Part shown: piece by piece, positions 8,417 through 17,583 of the stretch
Numbering within the stretch: the first letter of the stretch is position 1
Layout of the letters: every line of letters starts with the position of its first letter
Assembly (NCBI RefSeq): GCF_000687555.1
Contig: NZ_JHWJ01000013.1
Location: 62,001 to 126,000 of the forward strand
Source of the DNA: [Clostridium] aerotolerans DSM 5434
Lineage (GTDB): Bacteria > Bacillota > Clostridia > Lachnospirales > Lachnospiraceae
Direction: 5' to 3'
DNA: 64,000 bases
Translations under genes and position numbers: made by a program
The notes under the pieces: generated by a model
What the model saw: only the letters and a program-made list of their open reading frames with translations
Told to the model about the DNA's origin: nothing
Database searches by the model: none

Positions 8417-9481
8417 ATGAACAAAGAAAAAGTATTGTCCATTCGGGATCTCTCCATCTCCTTTCAAACAACGGCCGGTGAGGCCAATGCCATTCGGGGA
8501 GTAAAGCTTGATTTATATAAGGGAGAGACTCTTGCAATCGTAGGAGAGTCCGGGTCAGGAAAGTCGGTGACAGTTAAGGCCATCATGGGCATTTTAAGCG
8601 GAAATGGTACTGTTACCGGAGGCACCATTGATTTTACCTATGAAAGAAGCGGGGAGACCATCCATCAGGATTTATTAAAGCTAACAAAGAAGGAAATGCG
8701 GCGCCGCATCAATGGAAAGCGGATTGCCATGGTGTTTCAGGACCCTATGACCTCCTTAAATCCCACCATGACCATAGGAAAGCAGATTATGGAAGGAATG
8801 CGGTGTCATTATAAGACACCGAAAAAAGAGGCCTATGAAAAGGCCGTGAGCCTCCTATCCCTGGTTGGAATTACAGAGCCTGAAAAACGGATGAAATGTT
8901 ACCCCCACCAGTTATCGGGAGGAATGCGCCAGAGGGTGGTCATTGCCATTGCCTTATCCTGCGATCCAGAGGTGCTCATCTGTGACGAGCCGACCACAGC
9001 TTTAGATGTTACCATTCAGGCTAAGATTCTGGAGCTGATTAAGGAGATACAGGATAGAACCGGAATCTCGGTCATCTACATCACCCATGACCTTGGGGTG
9101 GTAGCAAAGGTGGCGGATTATGTGGCTGTGATGTATGCGGGAAAGATCGTGGAAAAAGGGCTTTCCAAAGAAGTTTTTTATGACCCAAGACATCCCTATA
9201 CCTGGGGACTTCTATCTGCCATGCCGGATTTAAATACCTCAGATGAGTCGCTCTACACCATACCAGGAAGTCCCTATAATCTTCTTGGGAAAGGAAAGGG
9301 AGATGCCTTTGCAGACCGGAACGCATACGCCCTAAACATTGATTACCGCATGGAACCGCCGATGTTTCAGGTGACGGATACCCATTATGCGGCTACCTGG
9401 CTCCTTCATAAGAATGCGCCGGAGGTAGGCATGCCAGATGCTTTAAAAGCCAGGATTTTAAGAATGAGAAAGGAGGCTTAA
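8417..9481 (+). CDS. oppD: Oligopeptide ABC transporter ATPase OppD
   Basis: About 354 residues with AGGAGG before the ATG. Walker A is GESGSGKS (near residue 43), the Q-loop is [11 protein letters not shown], the ABC signature is LSGGMRQRV, Walker B is [12 protein letters not shown], and the switch histidine is in YITHDLGVV. The C-terminal oligopeptide-transporter extension begins at [14 protein letters not shown]. This extension usually carries cysteines that bind an Fe-S cluster in many OppD/DppD proteins; no such cysteine cluster is visible here. It provides ATP hydrolysis with OppF on the inner face of the membrane. The next gene starts 4 bp after the stop. Confidence 0.93.
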   Translation: MNKEKVLSIRDLSISFQTTAGEANAIRGVKLDLYKGETLAIVGESGSGKSVTVKAIMGILSGNGTVTGGTIDFTYERSGETIHQDLLKLTKKEMRRRINGKRIAMVFQDPMTSLNPTMTIGKQIMEGMRCHYKTPKKEAYEKAVSLLSLVGITEPEKRMKCYPHQLSGGMRQRVVIAIALSCDPEVLICDEPTTALDVTIQAKILELIKEIQDRTGISVIYITHDLGVVAKVADYVAVMYAGKIVEKGLSKEVFYDPRHPYTWGLLSAMPDLNTSDESLYTIPGSPYNLLGKGKGDAFADRNAYALNIDYRMEPPMFQVTDTHYAATWLLHKNAPEVGMPDALKARILRMRKEA

Positions 9482-9485
9482 AGAG

Positions 9486-10421
9486 ATGGAAGAAGAAAAA
9501 AAGCCCCTTTTGGAAGTGAACGATTTAAAGCAGTATTTCAGAGTGAGCAGAAAATATCAGGTAAAAGCGGTGGACGGAGTTTCCTTTCAAATCTTTCCGG
9601 GCGAGACCTATGGTCTGGTAGGGGAATCAGGAAGCGGAAAATCCACCATCGGCCGTTCCTTGATCCGGCTTTATAAGCCCACATCAGGAGAGGTAAAATT
9701 TAAGGGAGTCACGATTTCCGGAAACCTTGACAGAGAAGAGACAAAGCACCTTCGCACAAAGATGCAGATGATCTTTCAGGATCCCATGGCCTGCTTAAAT
9801 CCAAGAAAAAAGGTATTGGATATTGTGGCCCAGGGGCTGGATCTCCATGGTATGTGCCATTCGAGGGCGGAGCGGGAAGAAAAGGTTTACAGTATCCTTA
9901 AAATGGTAGGTCTTTCCAAGGAACATGCCACCCGCTATCCCCATCAGTTTTCCGGAGGCCAGCGCCAGAGAATCGGAATCGCAAGAGCTCTTATTATGGA
10001 CCCGGATCTCATTATTGCAGACGAGGCAATCAGCGCTCTTGACGTATCCATACAGGCACAGGTGGTGAATTTAATGAAAGAGATTCAGGCTCAGACCGGG
10101 TCTGCCATCCTTTTCATTGCCCATGATCTATCCATGGTAAAATATATTTCTGACCGGATCGGAGTTCTTCATCTGGGACATTTGGTGGAAACCGGGACCA
10201 CGGAAGAAATCTTTGAAAATCCCATACACCCCTACACGAGATCGCTCCTGTCTGCCATCCCACAGCCGGATCCCAATGGGGAGAAAAAACGGGTGGCCCT
10301 ATCCTATGATTACAGGGAAATGGGAATCGATTATCAGGCAGGAACCAGCCACTTCATTCAGGGACAGCATTATGTATTAGGGACAGAGGAAGAGATTAAG
10401 AGCTGGAGCAAAAAATCATAA
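9486..10421 (+). CDS. oppF: Oligopeptide ABC transporter ATPase OppF
   Basis: About 311 residues. Walker A is GESGSGKST, the Q-loop MIFQDPMACLNP, the signature FSGGQRQRIGIARAL, Walker B LIIADEAISALD and the H-loop FIAHDLSMV. Unlike OppD the Walker B motif is followed by AISALD rather than PTTALD, a common OppF variation. The C-terminal HPYTRSLLSAIPQPDP is the family's tail. It is the last gene of the opp operon. No clear terminator is seen in the roughly 300 bp that follow, which are AT-rich and hold no convincing gene. Confidence 0.93.
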   Translation: MEEEKKPLLEVNDLKQYFRVSRKYQVKAVDGVSFQIFPGETYGLVGESGSGKSTIGRSLIRLYKPTSGEVKFKGVTISGNLDREETKHLRTKMQMIFQDPMACLNPRKKVLDIVAQGLDLHGMCHSRAEREEKVYSILKMVGLSKEHATRYPHQFSGGQRQRIGIARALIMDPDLIIADEAISALDVSIQAQVVNLMKEIQAQTGSAILFIAHDLSMVKYISDRIGVLHLGHLVETGTTEEIFENPIHPYTRSLLSAIPQPDPNGEKKRVALSYDYREMGIDYQAGTSHFIQGQHYVLGTEEEIKSWSKKS

Positions 10422-10718
10422 AGTGATAACCATGGATTGGTGAGTTGTCTATGAGAAAAGTGTAGCACAAAGTTAGGTCCCATGGGTAAGGTCTATTTGT
10501 TTATATTGCTTAAATTTTATCAAATTTTAATAAAATTACGACCCATCACATATTGATGTATAACCGGACTCATAACAAATGCTTTGTATGAAATGAAGCA
10601 TATGAGAAAGGGAGGGGGCACAAAGAGGAACAAAAAAATCATTTCATAGAAAGGGAGGTCCGGGAATAAAAAATCAACTGGTCATAGAGGTTGATTGAAA
10701 TGAAGGGAAGTAATAAAA

Positions 10719-12131
10719 ATGGTTAATACAAAAATGAGAGGTCTTACAGCAGCCCAGCTGGTTGCTGATATGGGCCCGGGATGGAACCTTGGAAATTCTC
10801 TGGAATCGGAGTACAACGAGACTTATTGGGGAAATCCAGCTACCACAAAAGAAATGATTGATAAAATTGCAGCAAAGGGATTTAAGACCTTACGTGTACC
10901 AGTGAGATGGGACGACAGCTATTCCAATCCATCAAACTATACCATTAAAACTGAATTTATGGATCGGGTAGAAACCGTTGTGAATTATGGTCTTGAAAAT
11001 GGAATGTACGTGATCATTAATGTTCACCATAATGATCTGCAGACCATGGTCTCCACAGACGGTTCCGTAAAGCAACGGGTAAAGGATGAACTCATAGCAA
11101 TCTGGAAACAGGTAGGAAACCGTTTCAAAGACTATGGAGACTATCTGATTTTTGAAACCATCAATGAGCCAAGATATCAAGAGGATTGGAATGGAAATAC
11201 AGCATTTTATGAATGTGTGAACGAGTATAACGAAGCCAGCCGCGCCGCTATGCGTGGAACTGGTGGTAACAATAGCTCCAGACTGATTATGATGCCGACT
11301 TACGCTGCTTCTTCTGACAGCACTAAAATTTCCATCTGGAAAAAACTTGCTGCTGATGATATGATCGCAGTTTCCATTCATGCGTATCTGCCCTATGATT
11401 TTGCTTTTGAAGGCAAGGGACATTCCAATTGGACGGAATCCGATTATTACGATTTAAGTGCCGTCTTCCAACGGTTGAATACAACGTTTATTAAAAAAGG
11501 CCTGCCTGTTGTCATCGGAGAGTTTGGTGCAACCGGTAAGGATAATGTGGCTGACCGTGAAAAATTTGCGAAAGCTTATGCGACGTTTGCAAAGAAATAT
11601 AAGATGCCTTGTGTCTGGTGGGATAATAACCTCTTTGGTACGGGGGCTGAGATGTTCGGTATTTTTGACCGCACATCCTTAAGCTTTGTCTACGGCGGAA
11701 TTGCTGACGCTATTATAAATGTTTACAAAAGCAACACTGACGATGATGATGACGACGATACGAACCCTCCCCTCTTTAAGGGTTCATCCACTGCCACTAA
11801 TTGGGCACAGGCTGTTACAGCTCCCACTTCAAGATACGGCGGAAGGCTGGATCCTTCCATCATTAAACAAGGGGGATATTTCTATATTGAATACAGCGGC
11901 ACCAAAGATCAGGTAGAACTGATTTTCCAGAGCTTATCTGGAGGTAATAACTGGTGTAAAATTCCTATGAGCGAATCCGGTAGTATCGATGGACATTATT
12001 ATGCGAAATATTCTTACGACAACTGTGTGAAAGCATTTGGTTCAGATTTTGAAAATCTGCTTGATATCATCCATGTAGGAGCTACGGACAAACCAGTGAC
12101 CGTTTACCTGCTGAGTTATAATCACAAATAA
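10719..12131 (+). CDS. GH5 endoglucanase-type glycoside hydrolase with C-terminal beta-rich module, no signal peptide
   Basis: About 470 residues. The GH5 barrel spans about 8-335: GWNLGNSLE near the start, RVPVRW (59-64), NVHHND (101-106), FETINEPR with the acid/base Glu150, and VVIGEFG with the nucleophile Glu268. A run of seven Asp (341-347) forms a linker to a C-terminal module (about 358-470) rich in aromatics, probably carbohydrate-binding, whose family I cannot assign. Cellulases of this kind cleave beta-1,4-glucans outside the cell, yet the protein starts directly at the catalytic domain with no signal peptide, and an in-frame TGA lies 15 bases upstream of the ATG. Either it acts inside, leaves by another route, or its leader was lost. 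A polysaccharide synthesis cluster lies 2 kb downstream. Confidence 0.88.
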   Translation: MVNTKMRGLTAAQLVADMGPGWNLGNSLESEYNETYWGNPATTKEMIDKIAAKGFKTLRVPVRWDDSYSNPSNYTIKTEFMDRVETVVNYGLENGMYVIINVHHNDLQTMVSTDGSVKQRVKDELIAIWKQVGNRFKDYGDYLIFETINEPRYQEDWNGNTAFYECVNEYNEASRAAMRGTGGNNSSRLIMMPTYAASSDSTKISIWKKLAADDMIAVSIHAYLPYDFAFEGKGHSNWTESDYYDLSAVFQRLNTTFIKKGLPVVIGEFGATGKDNVADREKFAKAYATFAKKYKMPCVWWDNNLFGTGAEMFGIFDRTSLSFVYGGIADAIINVYKSNTDDDDDDDTNPPLFKGSSTATNWAQAVTAPTSRYGGRLDPSIIKQGGYFYIEYSGTKDQVELIFQSLSGGNNWCKIPMSESGSIDGHYYAKYSYDNCVKAFGSDFENLLDIIHVGATDKPVTVYLLSYNHK

Positions 12132-12151
12132 ATAGATAGCCAGATAAAAAA

Positions 12152-12199
12152 GGTCCCTCAAGGGGATGCACCAGAAACGGTGTATCCCTTTGAGGGACC
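12152..12199. terminator. Bidirectional terminator between GH5 gene and chemoreceptor
   Basis: GGTCCCTCAA pairs with TTGAGGGACC, with a further inner stem (GGGAT/ATCCC). On the minus strand the hairpin is followed by six T, so it chiefly ends the chemoreceptor transcript; on the plus strand the T run is interrupted. Confidence 0.85.
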
Positions 12200-12215
12200 A
12201 TAGATTTATTCTTTT

Positions 12216-13895
12216 TTACATTTTTAACTGAAATCTCTGGATCAGAGTCTTTAACATATGTGCCTGGCTTGCCATTTCCTGACTGGCAGCTGCGCTTTCC
12301 TCTGAGGTAGCGGAGTTGGTTTGTACCACACTTGAGATCTGGTCGATTCCAAGGGTCACCTGAGCTACGGCGTCGGCCTGTTCCTCAGAAGCACTGGAAA
12401 TGCGATAGACAAGCTCAGCCACAGACTGAGAGGAATGTACAATGCGGTCCATGGATTCTGCAGTCTCTCTGGCAATGTGATTCCCTGTTTCAATGGAGTT
12501 TAAGGCACGTTCAATGAGAACGGCGGTATTTTTCGAGGCTTCCTGACTCTTGTTTGCCAGGTTTCTTACTTCATCAGCGACCACGGCAAAACCCTTGCCC
12601 GCGTCTCCCGCTCTGGCGGCCTCTACGGCTGCATTCAGAGCCAGGATATTGGTCTGGAATGCGATGTCCTCAATGGTCTTAATGACTTTACTGATCTCTG
12701 AGGAGGCTTCGCTGATATTGTCCATGGCACCGGTCAAATCCTGCATTCTTGCTTTTCCGGATTCTAGCTCGGTGGCAGTCGTTGATACCTGGAGATTTGT
12801 TTCCTTTGCATTTTCCGCGTTAAGGGAAATGTTATTGGAAATATCAGTGATGGTAGCAGCCAGCTCCTGAATGGCAGATGCCTGTTCCGTAGCGCCCTGG
12901 CTTAAGGCCTGTGCACTGCTTGCGACCTGCTCTGCGCCGTTAGCCACCTGATCAGAAGACTCTGCGATTCTTCCCATAACATCATTTAAGGAGTCGGTAA
13001 GATTTTGTATGGAGATCTGAACGGGCCGGAATTCTCCTTTGAATTCTTCTGCGTCATTGGGAATATTAAAATCTCCCTGAGCCATACGTCCGGTGGTTTC
13101 AGATATGTAATCCATATAGTAGGAGATTCGTGACATCATGGTTCTCATGCTGTCGGCCAGATTACCAAGCTCATCCTCTGACTGGTATTTTAGGCTGCAT
13201 TTTAACTCTCCCTGGGCCATGCGGTCTGCCACTTCTTTCAGCTCATCAAGAGGATCTGTGATTCCTTTTGTGATCCGAAGTGCGATGATAACAGATGCTA
13301 TAATGGAAGAAATAACAATAACCGTCATAATCACCATAAAGACTTCCGCCTGTCCTGCAAGCTTTGCAGACATAGACTCTCCAACGGTCGACTTATCCGT
13401 CAGCATGGTGTTAATTAAAGTACCGATTTCAGCCGCAAGAGGTGCTGCATTGCTGCGGAAAAATTTCATGGCTTCGGTTGATGATTTTGATCTGAGAGAA
13501 ACAGTCTGATCTCTAAATCCCTCATAGGTCTTCATCTTCTCGGTCAGTTCTTCATAAAGCTTTTTCTCGGAATCGGTCTTCATATATTCCTTGACCTTTT
13601 CCATCTTTTCGTTAATCAATTGAATCTGACTATTTAACGTATCTTCCTGTTTTTTTGCATCCGCTTCATTATCCGCTAGAATAATGTATAGAACGGTTGC
13701 TCTGTGTGCCTGGAACGCTTGTCCCAGACTTCCAATCTCTCCCTGAGAAAAACCATAATCCCGAAGCTCTCTGGTGTATTCTTTATCTGTAGTGCGGATA
13801 AGCTGGATTCCGATGACTCCTGCAAGTCCGGAAAACATTACTACGATAAGAAACGCGATTAATAATCTTTTTTTGACTTTTAATTTGTTAATCAT
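12216..13895 (-). CDS. Methyl-accepting chemotaxis protein
   Basis: About 559 residues. A first membrane helix (about 8-30) is followed by a four-helix-bundle type extracellular sensor (about 31-185), a second helix ([24 protein letters not shown], about 185-208) and a HAMP domain (to about 262). The cytoplasmic coiled coil ends in the hairpin tip [38 protein letters not shown], the highly conserved site of CheA/CheW contact. A short second HAMP-like segment appears between residue 255 and 310. It would sense an external ligand, unknown here, and control flagellar or other CheA-dependent behaviour. GGAGGAG precedes the ATG. It stands alone on the minus strand with its own promoter and terminator. 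Confidence 0.93.
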   Translation of the reverse strand: MINKLKVKKRLLIAFLIVVMFSGLAGVIGIQLIRTTDKEYTRELRDYGFSQGEIGSLGQAFQAHRATVLYIILADNEADAKKQEDTLNSQIQLINEKMEKVKEYMKTDSEKKLYEELTEKMKTYEGFRDQTVSLRSKSSTEAMKFFRSNAAPLAAEIGTLINTMLTDKSTVGESMSAKLAGQAEVFMVIMTVIVISSIIASVIIALRITKGITDPLDELKEVADRMAQGELKCSLKYQSEDELGNLADSMRTMMSRISYYMDYISETTGRMAQGDFNIPNDAEEFKGEFRPVQISIQNLTDSLNDVMGRIAESSDQVANGAEQVASSAQALSQGATEQASAIQELAATITDISNNISLNAENAKETNLQVSTTATELESGKARMQDLTGAMDNISEASSEISKVIKTIEDIAFQTNILALNAAVEAARAGDAGKGFAVVADEVRNLANKSQEASKNTAVLIERALNSIETGNHIARETAESMDRIVHSSQSVAELVYRISSASEEQADAVAQVTLGIDQISSVVQTNSATSEESAAASQEMASQAHMLKTLIQRFQLKM

Positions 13896-13994
13896 TCGTT
13901 CTCCTCCCCGGTTTCATGCTCTTCTTAAGCCTCTGAACGATGTATCATATCACACGTTGATTCAGTGTAAGTTGCATGCCTGGTTTATTGATTC

Positions 13995-14023
13995 ATTATA
14001 ATTTTTTTAAGTTTAATAGTCAA
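13995..14023 (-). promoter_or_regulatory. Promoter of the chemoreceptor gene
   Basis: Read on the minus strand: TTGACT (14023-14018), 17 bases, TATAAT (14000-13995). It lies about 100 bp upstream of the start codon. Confidence 0.75.
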
Positions 14024-14086
14024 TGCTCATACTGTACTATATTTGTTAAGTATTTTAATAAATGAAGGTCTATTTATACAATTTAC

Positions 14087-14177
14087 TTCCATGTAAAATT
14101 ATGGAAATTTGCGAATTGCTTCCATCCACTAATTACTGAACACGATCTTTGACTTTAATCTTTTAATTGGATATGAT
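14087..14177 (+). promoter_or_regulatory. Promoter of the polysaccharide cluster with upstream TTCCAT repeats
   Basis: TTGACT (14149-14154), 17 bases, TATGAT (14172-14177) predicts a start near 14184, close to the first gene. Just upstream the hexamer TTCCAT occurs at 14087 and 14120 and inverted as ATGGAA at 14101, forming overlapping dyads that could be an operator. The rest of the 13896-14204 gap holds only the divergent chemoreceptor promoter. Confidence 0.6.
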
Positions 14178-14204
14178 AAAATATGAATTCACTAAATAAA
14201 GAGG

Positions 14205-15320
14205 ATGGGATGGGATAACAAAATGGAGATTTTGGAAAAAAACAGAATCATTCTCATACCCGCTTATGAACCGGATTCCAGGCTGATATCTTATGTGAAG
14301 GAATTAAACGGACATGGGCTGCATGACATCGTAATCGTAAATGACGGGTCAGGAGAATCCCACAAGAATATTTTCGGCACATTGAAGGAAATGGGCTGTG
14401 TCGTTCTTACCCATAAATACAATCAGGGAAAAGGAATGGCCCTTAAAACCGGTTATCACTATATCCATGATACCTATCCGGATTATGCCTGTATCATCAC
14501 GGCAGATGCTGATGGCCAGCATGCAGCCGAGGATGTGTTTCGTATGGCCAATGAAGCTGTAAAAAATCCGGACAGCCTTATTTTAGGAGAGCGGAATTTT
14601 AAACAATCAGGAATACCAGCCAAATCTCTTATGGGAAACCGGCTGACCTCTACCATATTTGCCTTGTTCTTTGGCCGTTACCTTCCAGACACTCAGACTG
14701 GCTTACGGGCCTTCGGACCAATGCTGACAGAGCTTATGTGGGGAATCTTAGGGGAACGGTTTGAGTATGAAACCAGAGTCTTGATCTATTGTATAAGGTC
14801 AAAGGTACCCATCGTACCGGTTGAGATTCAGACCATTTATGAAAATGAGAACAGAGGCACTCATTTTCACCCCATAAAGGACAGCTTTAAGATTATATCC
14901 GTAATCACCTCAGATTTTATGAAATTCATCTCCACCAGCATTCTCTGCGCCGCCATCGATATAGGACTCGCCTGGATCCTCTTTGACTTGCTACGGCGTG
15001 TTCTGCCGGGGGCTGACTTTTTAAGGATAATGACTGCCACAGCATTGGCAAGAGTGGTATCCATTGGTGTTAATTATTTTTTAAATAAGAATCTGGTGTT
15101 TTGCAATGAACATACCGGAACCCATTCCCTCCTCCGGTATCTGGCTTTGTGTGTTATTAATATGGTGTTATCTGCCTTAAGCGTCTATCTGCTTCATACC
15201 TTTCTTCATATGGATGAAAAGGCAGCAAAGATTATTTGTGATGTGATCCTGTTTCTATTTAATTATCAGCTGCAGTCTCGCTGGGTATTTGCAATCAGAG
15301 GATTAAACCATGAGCCATGA
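14205..15320 (+). CDS. Glycosyltransferase family 2 fused to a GtrA-like membrane domain
   Basis: About 371 residues. The N-terminal half is a polyprenyl-phosphate-sugar synthase-like GT2 domain: ILIPAYEPDSRL, then VNDGSG (nucleotide site), ITADADGQH (DxD metal motif) and TQTGLRAF. After about residue 235 come four membrane helices with the GtrA pattern (ARVVSIGVNYFLNKNLVF, then FNYQLQSRWVF). GT2-GtrA fusions usually make and flip a lipid-linked sugar for later addition to a surface polymer, acting at the cytoplasmic membrane. The ATG at 14205 directly abuts AAAGAGG, so a second in-frame ATG at 14223 is a serious alternative. The last 11 bp overlap the next gene, so the products are likely made together. 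Confidence 0.85.
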   Translation: MGWDNKMEILEKNRIILIPAYEPDSRLISYVKELNGHGLHDIVIVNDGSGESHKNIFGTLKEMGCVVLTHKYNQGKGMALKTGYHYIHDTYPDYACIITADADGQHAAEDVFRMANEAVKNPDSLILGERNFKQSGIPAKSLMGNRLTSTIFALFFGRYLPDTQTGLRAFGPMLTELMWGILGERFEYETRVLIYCIRSKVPIVPVEIQTIYENENRGTHFHPIKDSFKIISVITSDFMKFISTSILCAAIDIGLAWILFDLLRRVLPGADFLRIMTATALARVVSIGVNYFLNKNLVFCNEHTGTHSLLRYLALCVINMVLSALSVYLLHTFLHMDEKAAKIICDVILFLFNYQLQSRWVFAIRGLNHEP

Positions 15321-17583
15321 AGAGAAAAAGAGAAATATATTTTTTATCATAACGATGATTCTCATGACGCTGTATTTAGGCTGGCGTATCTTCTTTACGC
15401 TGCCCATTCATGAAGGAATCCTTAACCTCATATTTGGAGTCCTCCTTGTGGGAGCTGAGACGATAACCGTATTTACCACCTTCGAGCTCTTTTATCAAAA
15501 GATGAGGCTCAATAAGTTCCAGCTGGAGCGACCTAACGTTTCTGAGGAGCATTATCCCCATGTGGATGTATTTATTGCCACTCACAATGAACCAGTCGAC
15601 ATCCTTTATAAAACCGTCAATGCCTGCACCTTCATGGAATATCCGGATAAGAGCAAGGTACACATTTACCTCTGCGACGACGGAGACCGAAAAGAGGTTA
15701 AGGAGCTGGCGGACCAGTTTGGGATCGGGTATCTGGGACTGTCTGGTAATAAAGAGGCAAAATCAGGTAATTACAACAATGCCCTTAAGAATACTTCCTC
15801 CCCCCTTATTGCCACCTTTGATGCGGACATGATTCCTCAGCGCATGTTCTTAATGAAAACGGTCCCCTACTTTTTCCTGTCTAAGTTCAAGAAAGAGGAT
15901 GGCACCTGGAGATTACGGCGAGAGGAGGAAATGGAATCTGCCATAAAGCTGGGGCTGGTCCAGACACCTCAAAGCTTTTATAACCCTGATTTATTCCAGT
16001 TTAACTTATATGCGGAGGGAAATATCCCAAACGAGCAGGATTTTTTTTCCAAAGAAGTCAATATCATGCGGAATTCCTCCAACGCCGTTGCTTATACCGG
16101 CAGCAATACCGTGATTTTAAGAGAAGGTATGGAAGAAATCGGCGGATTTCCCTTAAAGACCATTACAGAAGACTTAGAGACCAGCATACGTCTCCAGAAA
16201 GCAGGCTATGTCACCTATGCAACGGATGAAGTTCTGGCTGCAGGTCTTACCACAACCACCATAAAAAGTATGTTAAAGCAGAGAGTGCGCTGGGCCAGAG
16301 GTGTGATCCAGAGCCTTCAGAACACCCATGCCATCTGTACGAAAAAGCTTAGGTTTAAAGCGAGAATCACGTATTTAAACAGCTTTTTATATTGGTGGTC
16401 TTTTTTTAACCGTTTGATCTTTATTATATCACCTGTCCTGTTTGCCCTCTTTGATTTTCAGATTGTAAATGCAAGCTTTTGGGATGTGGTGGTCATCTGG
16501 CTGCCGGCTTATTTTTTTTACAGCCTTTCCATGCGATATTTGTCGGGAAACATCAGAAATCAGCGATGGAGCCAGGTCATCGATACCATTTTCATGCCAT
16601 ATCTTATCCGTCCTGTTATTCTTGAGACCCTTCATATCCATGAGAGGACCTTTAAAGTAACCAACAAGAAAAAGGAAGGCGATGGTACCGGATATAACTT
16701 AATCCTTTTTGCCCTTCCCCACGTAATATTGCTGGCCCTTTCTCTGGCAGCCATGATACGTTTTGTTCATGGAAAATATGGTTCAGCGCTGTTTTACAGC
16801 AGTGTCATTATTTTTTGGATCTCCTATAACATGGTTGCCCTTTGTTATGCTATACTCTTTATGTCAGGTAGAAAAGCTTACCGGTTCAGTGAACGAATCG
16901 GTGCAGAAGAAACGATTTTGATTGAGGACGGGAATAAGCAATATGAAGCGAAGACCATAGATGTATCAGATACCGGAGTCTCTTTTTCTTCTAAGACACC
17001 TATTTATCTACCGGGAGAAAAAACCTTTCATTTTACCATAGTGACCCCTTATTATAAGGCAAAACTGGAAGGTAAAATCGTTTACGTGAAGGAGTATAAA
17101 GGCGGCTGGCGGTACTCGGCAGAAGTAAAGCCTGTCGATGAGGAGAGCAAACGCCAGTTTATGCAGGTCATATACGACAGAAACCATACCTTGCCAAAGC
17201 AAATGGATTTATGGATCACTGCCTATGACGACCTCATAAGAAATATGAAAATGCGTACCAGCAGGCCCGTGTCAGATAAAAGAGCTCTTCCCCGCATTAC
17301 TCTGGATCTAAGGATCGTATTTAAAAATGGGGGAGCCTGCAGGTTAAAAAGCTTTAATTACAAATACTTTTCCGCGGTAGATTTCGTAGCAGAGAGTAAG
17401 GATGACCGCTTTCTATATAAAACAAAAAGCGGTATCATGCTGGTTCTTAAGAGGACTGGTAAGCTTGTGAAACATTCAACGGAAGAGCTGCTTGAGTTAG
17501 TCAATATTAATCAGCTTATGAAAAAAGATCAAATCAACCAGGTCCTTATGGACCTTACCAGTGCAGAGGAGAATGGAGAATAA
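15310..17583 (+). CDS. Cellulose synthase-like glycosyltransferase (BcsA-type) with PilZ domain
   Basis: About 757 residues. Two N-terminal membrane helices lead to a processive GT2 domain with all four expected motifs: DDGD (Asp123-124), DADM (Asp171 and Asp173), TED (286-288) and QRVRW (324-328). Several membrane helices follow (roughly 355-510), then a PilZ domain with the c-di-GMP signature RFSER (525-529) and DVSDTG (551-556). A second, degraded RxxxR-type segment (RALPR, 658-662) follows. The protein should polymerise and export a beta-linked glycan at the cytoplasmic membrane when c-di-GMP is high. No BcsB partner is encoded nearby, so cellulose itself is not certain; another beta-glucan is possible. 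It overlaps both neighbours. Confidence 0.85.
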   Translation: MSHEEKKRNIFFIITMILMTLYLGWRIFFTLPIHEGILNLIFGVLLVGAETITVFTTFELFYQKMRLNKFQLERPNVSEEHYPHVDVFIATHNEPVDILYKTVNACTFMEYPDKSKVHIYLCDDGDRKEVKELADQFGIGYLGLSGNKEAKSGNYNNALKNTSSPLIATFDADMIPQRMFLMKTVPYFFLSKFKKEDGTWRLRREEEMESAIKLGLVQTPQSFYNPDLFQFNLYAEGNIPNEQDFFSKEVNIMRNSSNAVAYTGSNTVILREGMEEIGGFPLKTITEDLETSIRLQKAGYVTYATDEVLAAGLTTTTIKSMLKQRVRWARGVIQSLQNTHAICTKKLRFKARITYLNSFLYWWSFFNRLIFIISPVLFALFDFQIVNASFWDVVVIWLPAYFFYSLSMRYLSGNIRNQRWSQVIDTIFMPYLIRPVILETLHIHERTFKVTNKKKEGDGTGYNLILFALPHVILLALSLAAMIRFVHGKYGSALFYSSVIIFWISYNMVALCYAILFMSGRKAYRFSERIGAEETILIEDGNKQYEAKTIDVSDTGVSFSSKTPIYLPGEKTFHFTIVTPYYKAKLEGKIVYVKEYKGGWRYSAEVKPVDEESKRQFMQVIYDRNHTLPKQMDLWITAYDDLIRNMKMRTSRPVSDKRALPRITLDLRIVFKNGGACRLKSFNYKYFSAVDFVAESKDDRFLYKTKSGIMLVLKRTGKLVKHSTEELLELVNINQLMKKDQINQVLMDLTSAEENGE

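Noticed and set aside
10422-10718. Riboswitch or small gene before the GH5 gene
   Set aside because: The sequence is AT-rich with a short palindrome (CCCATGGG) and a weak dyad, but no known RNA motif or open frame with a good start could be supported.
11719-11916. Open frame in another frame of the GH5 gene
   Set aside because: It results from the Asp-rich linker (GAT/GAC repeats) and lacks a start signal; the GH5 frame is continuous.
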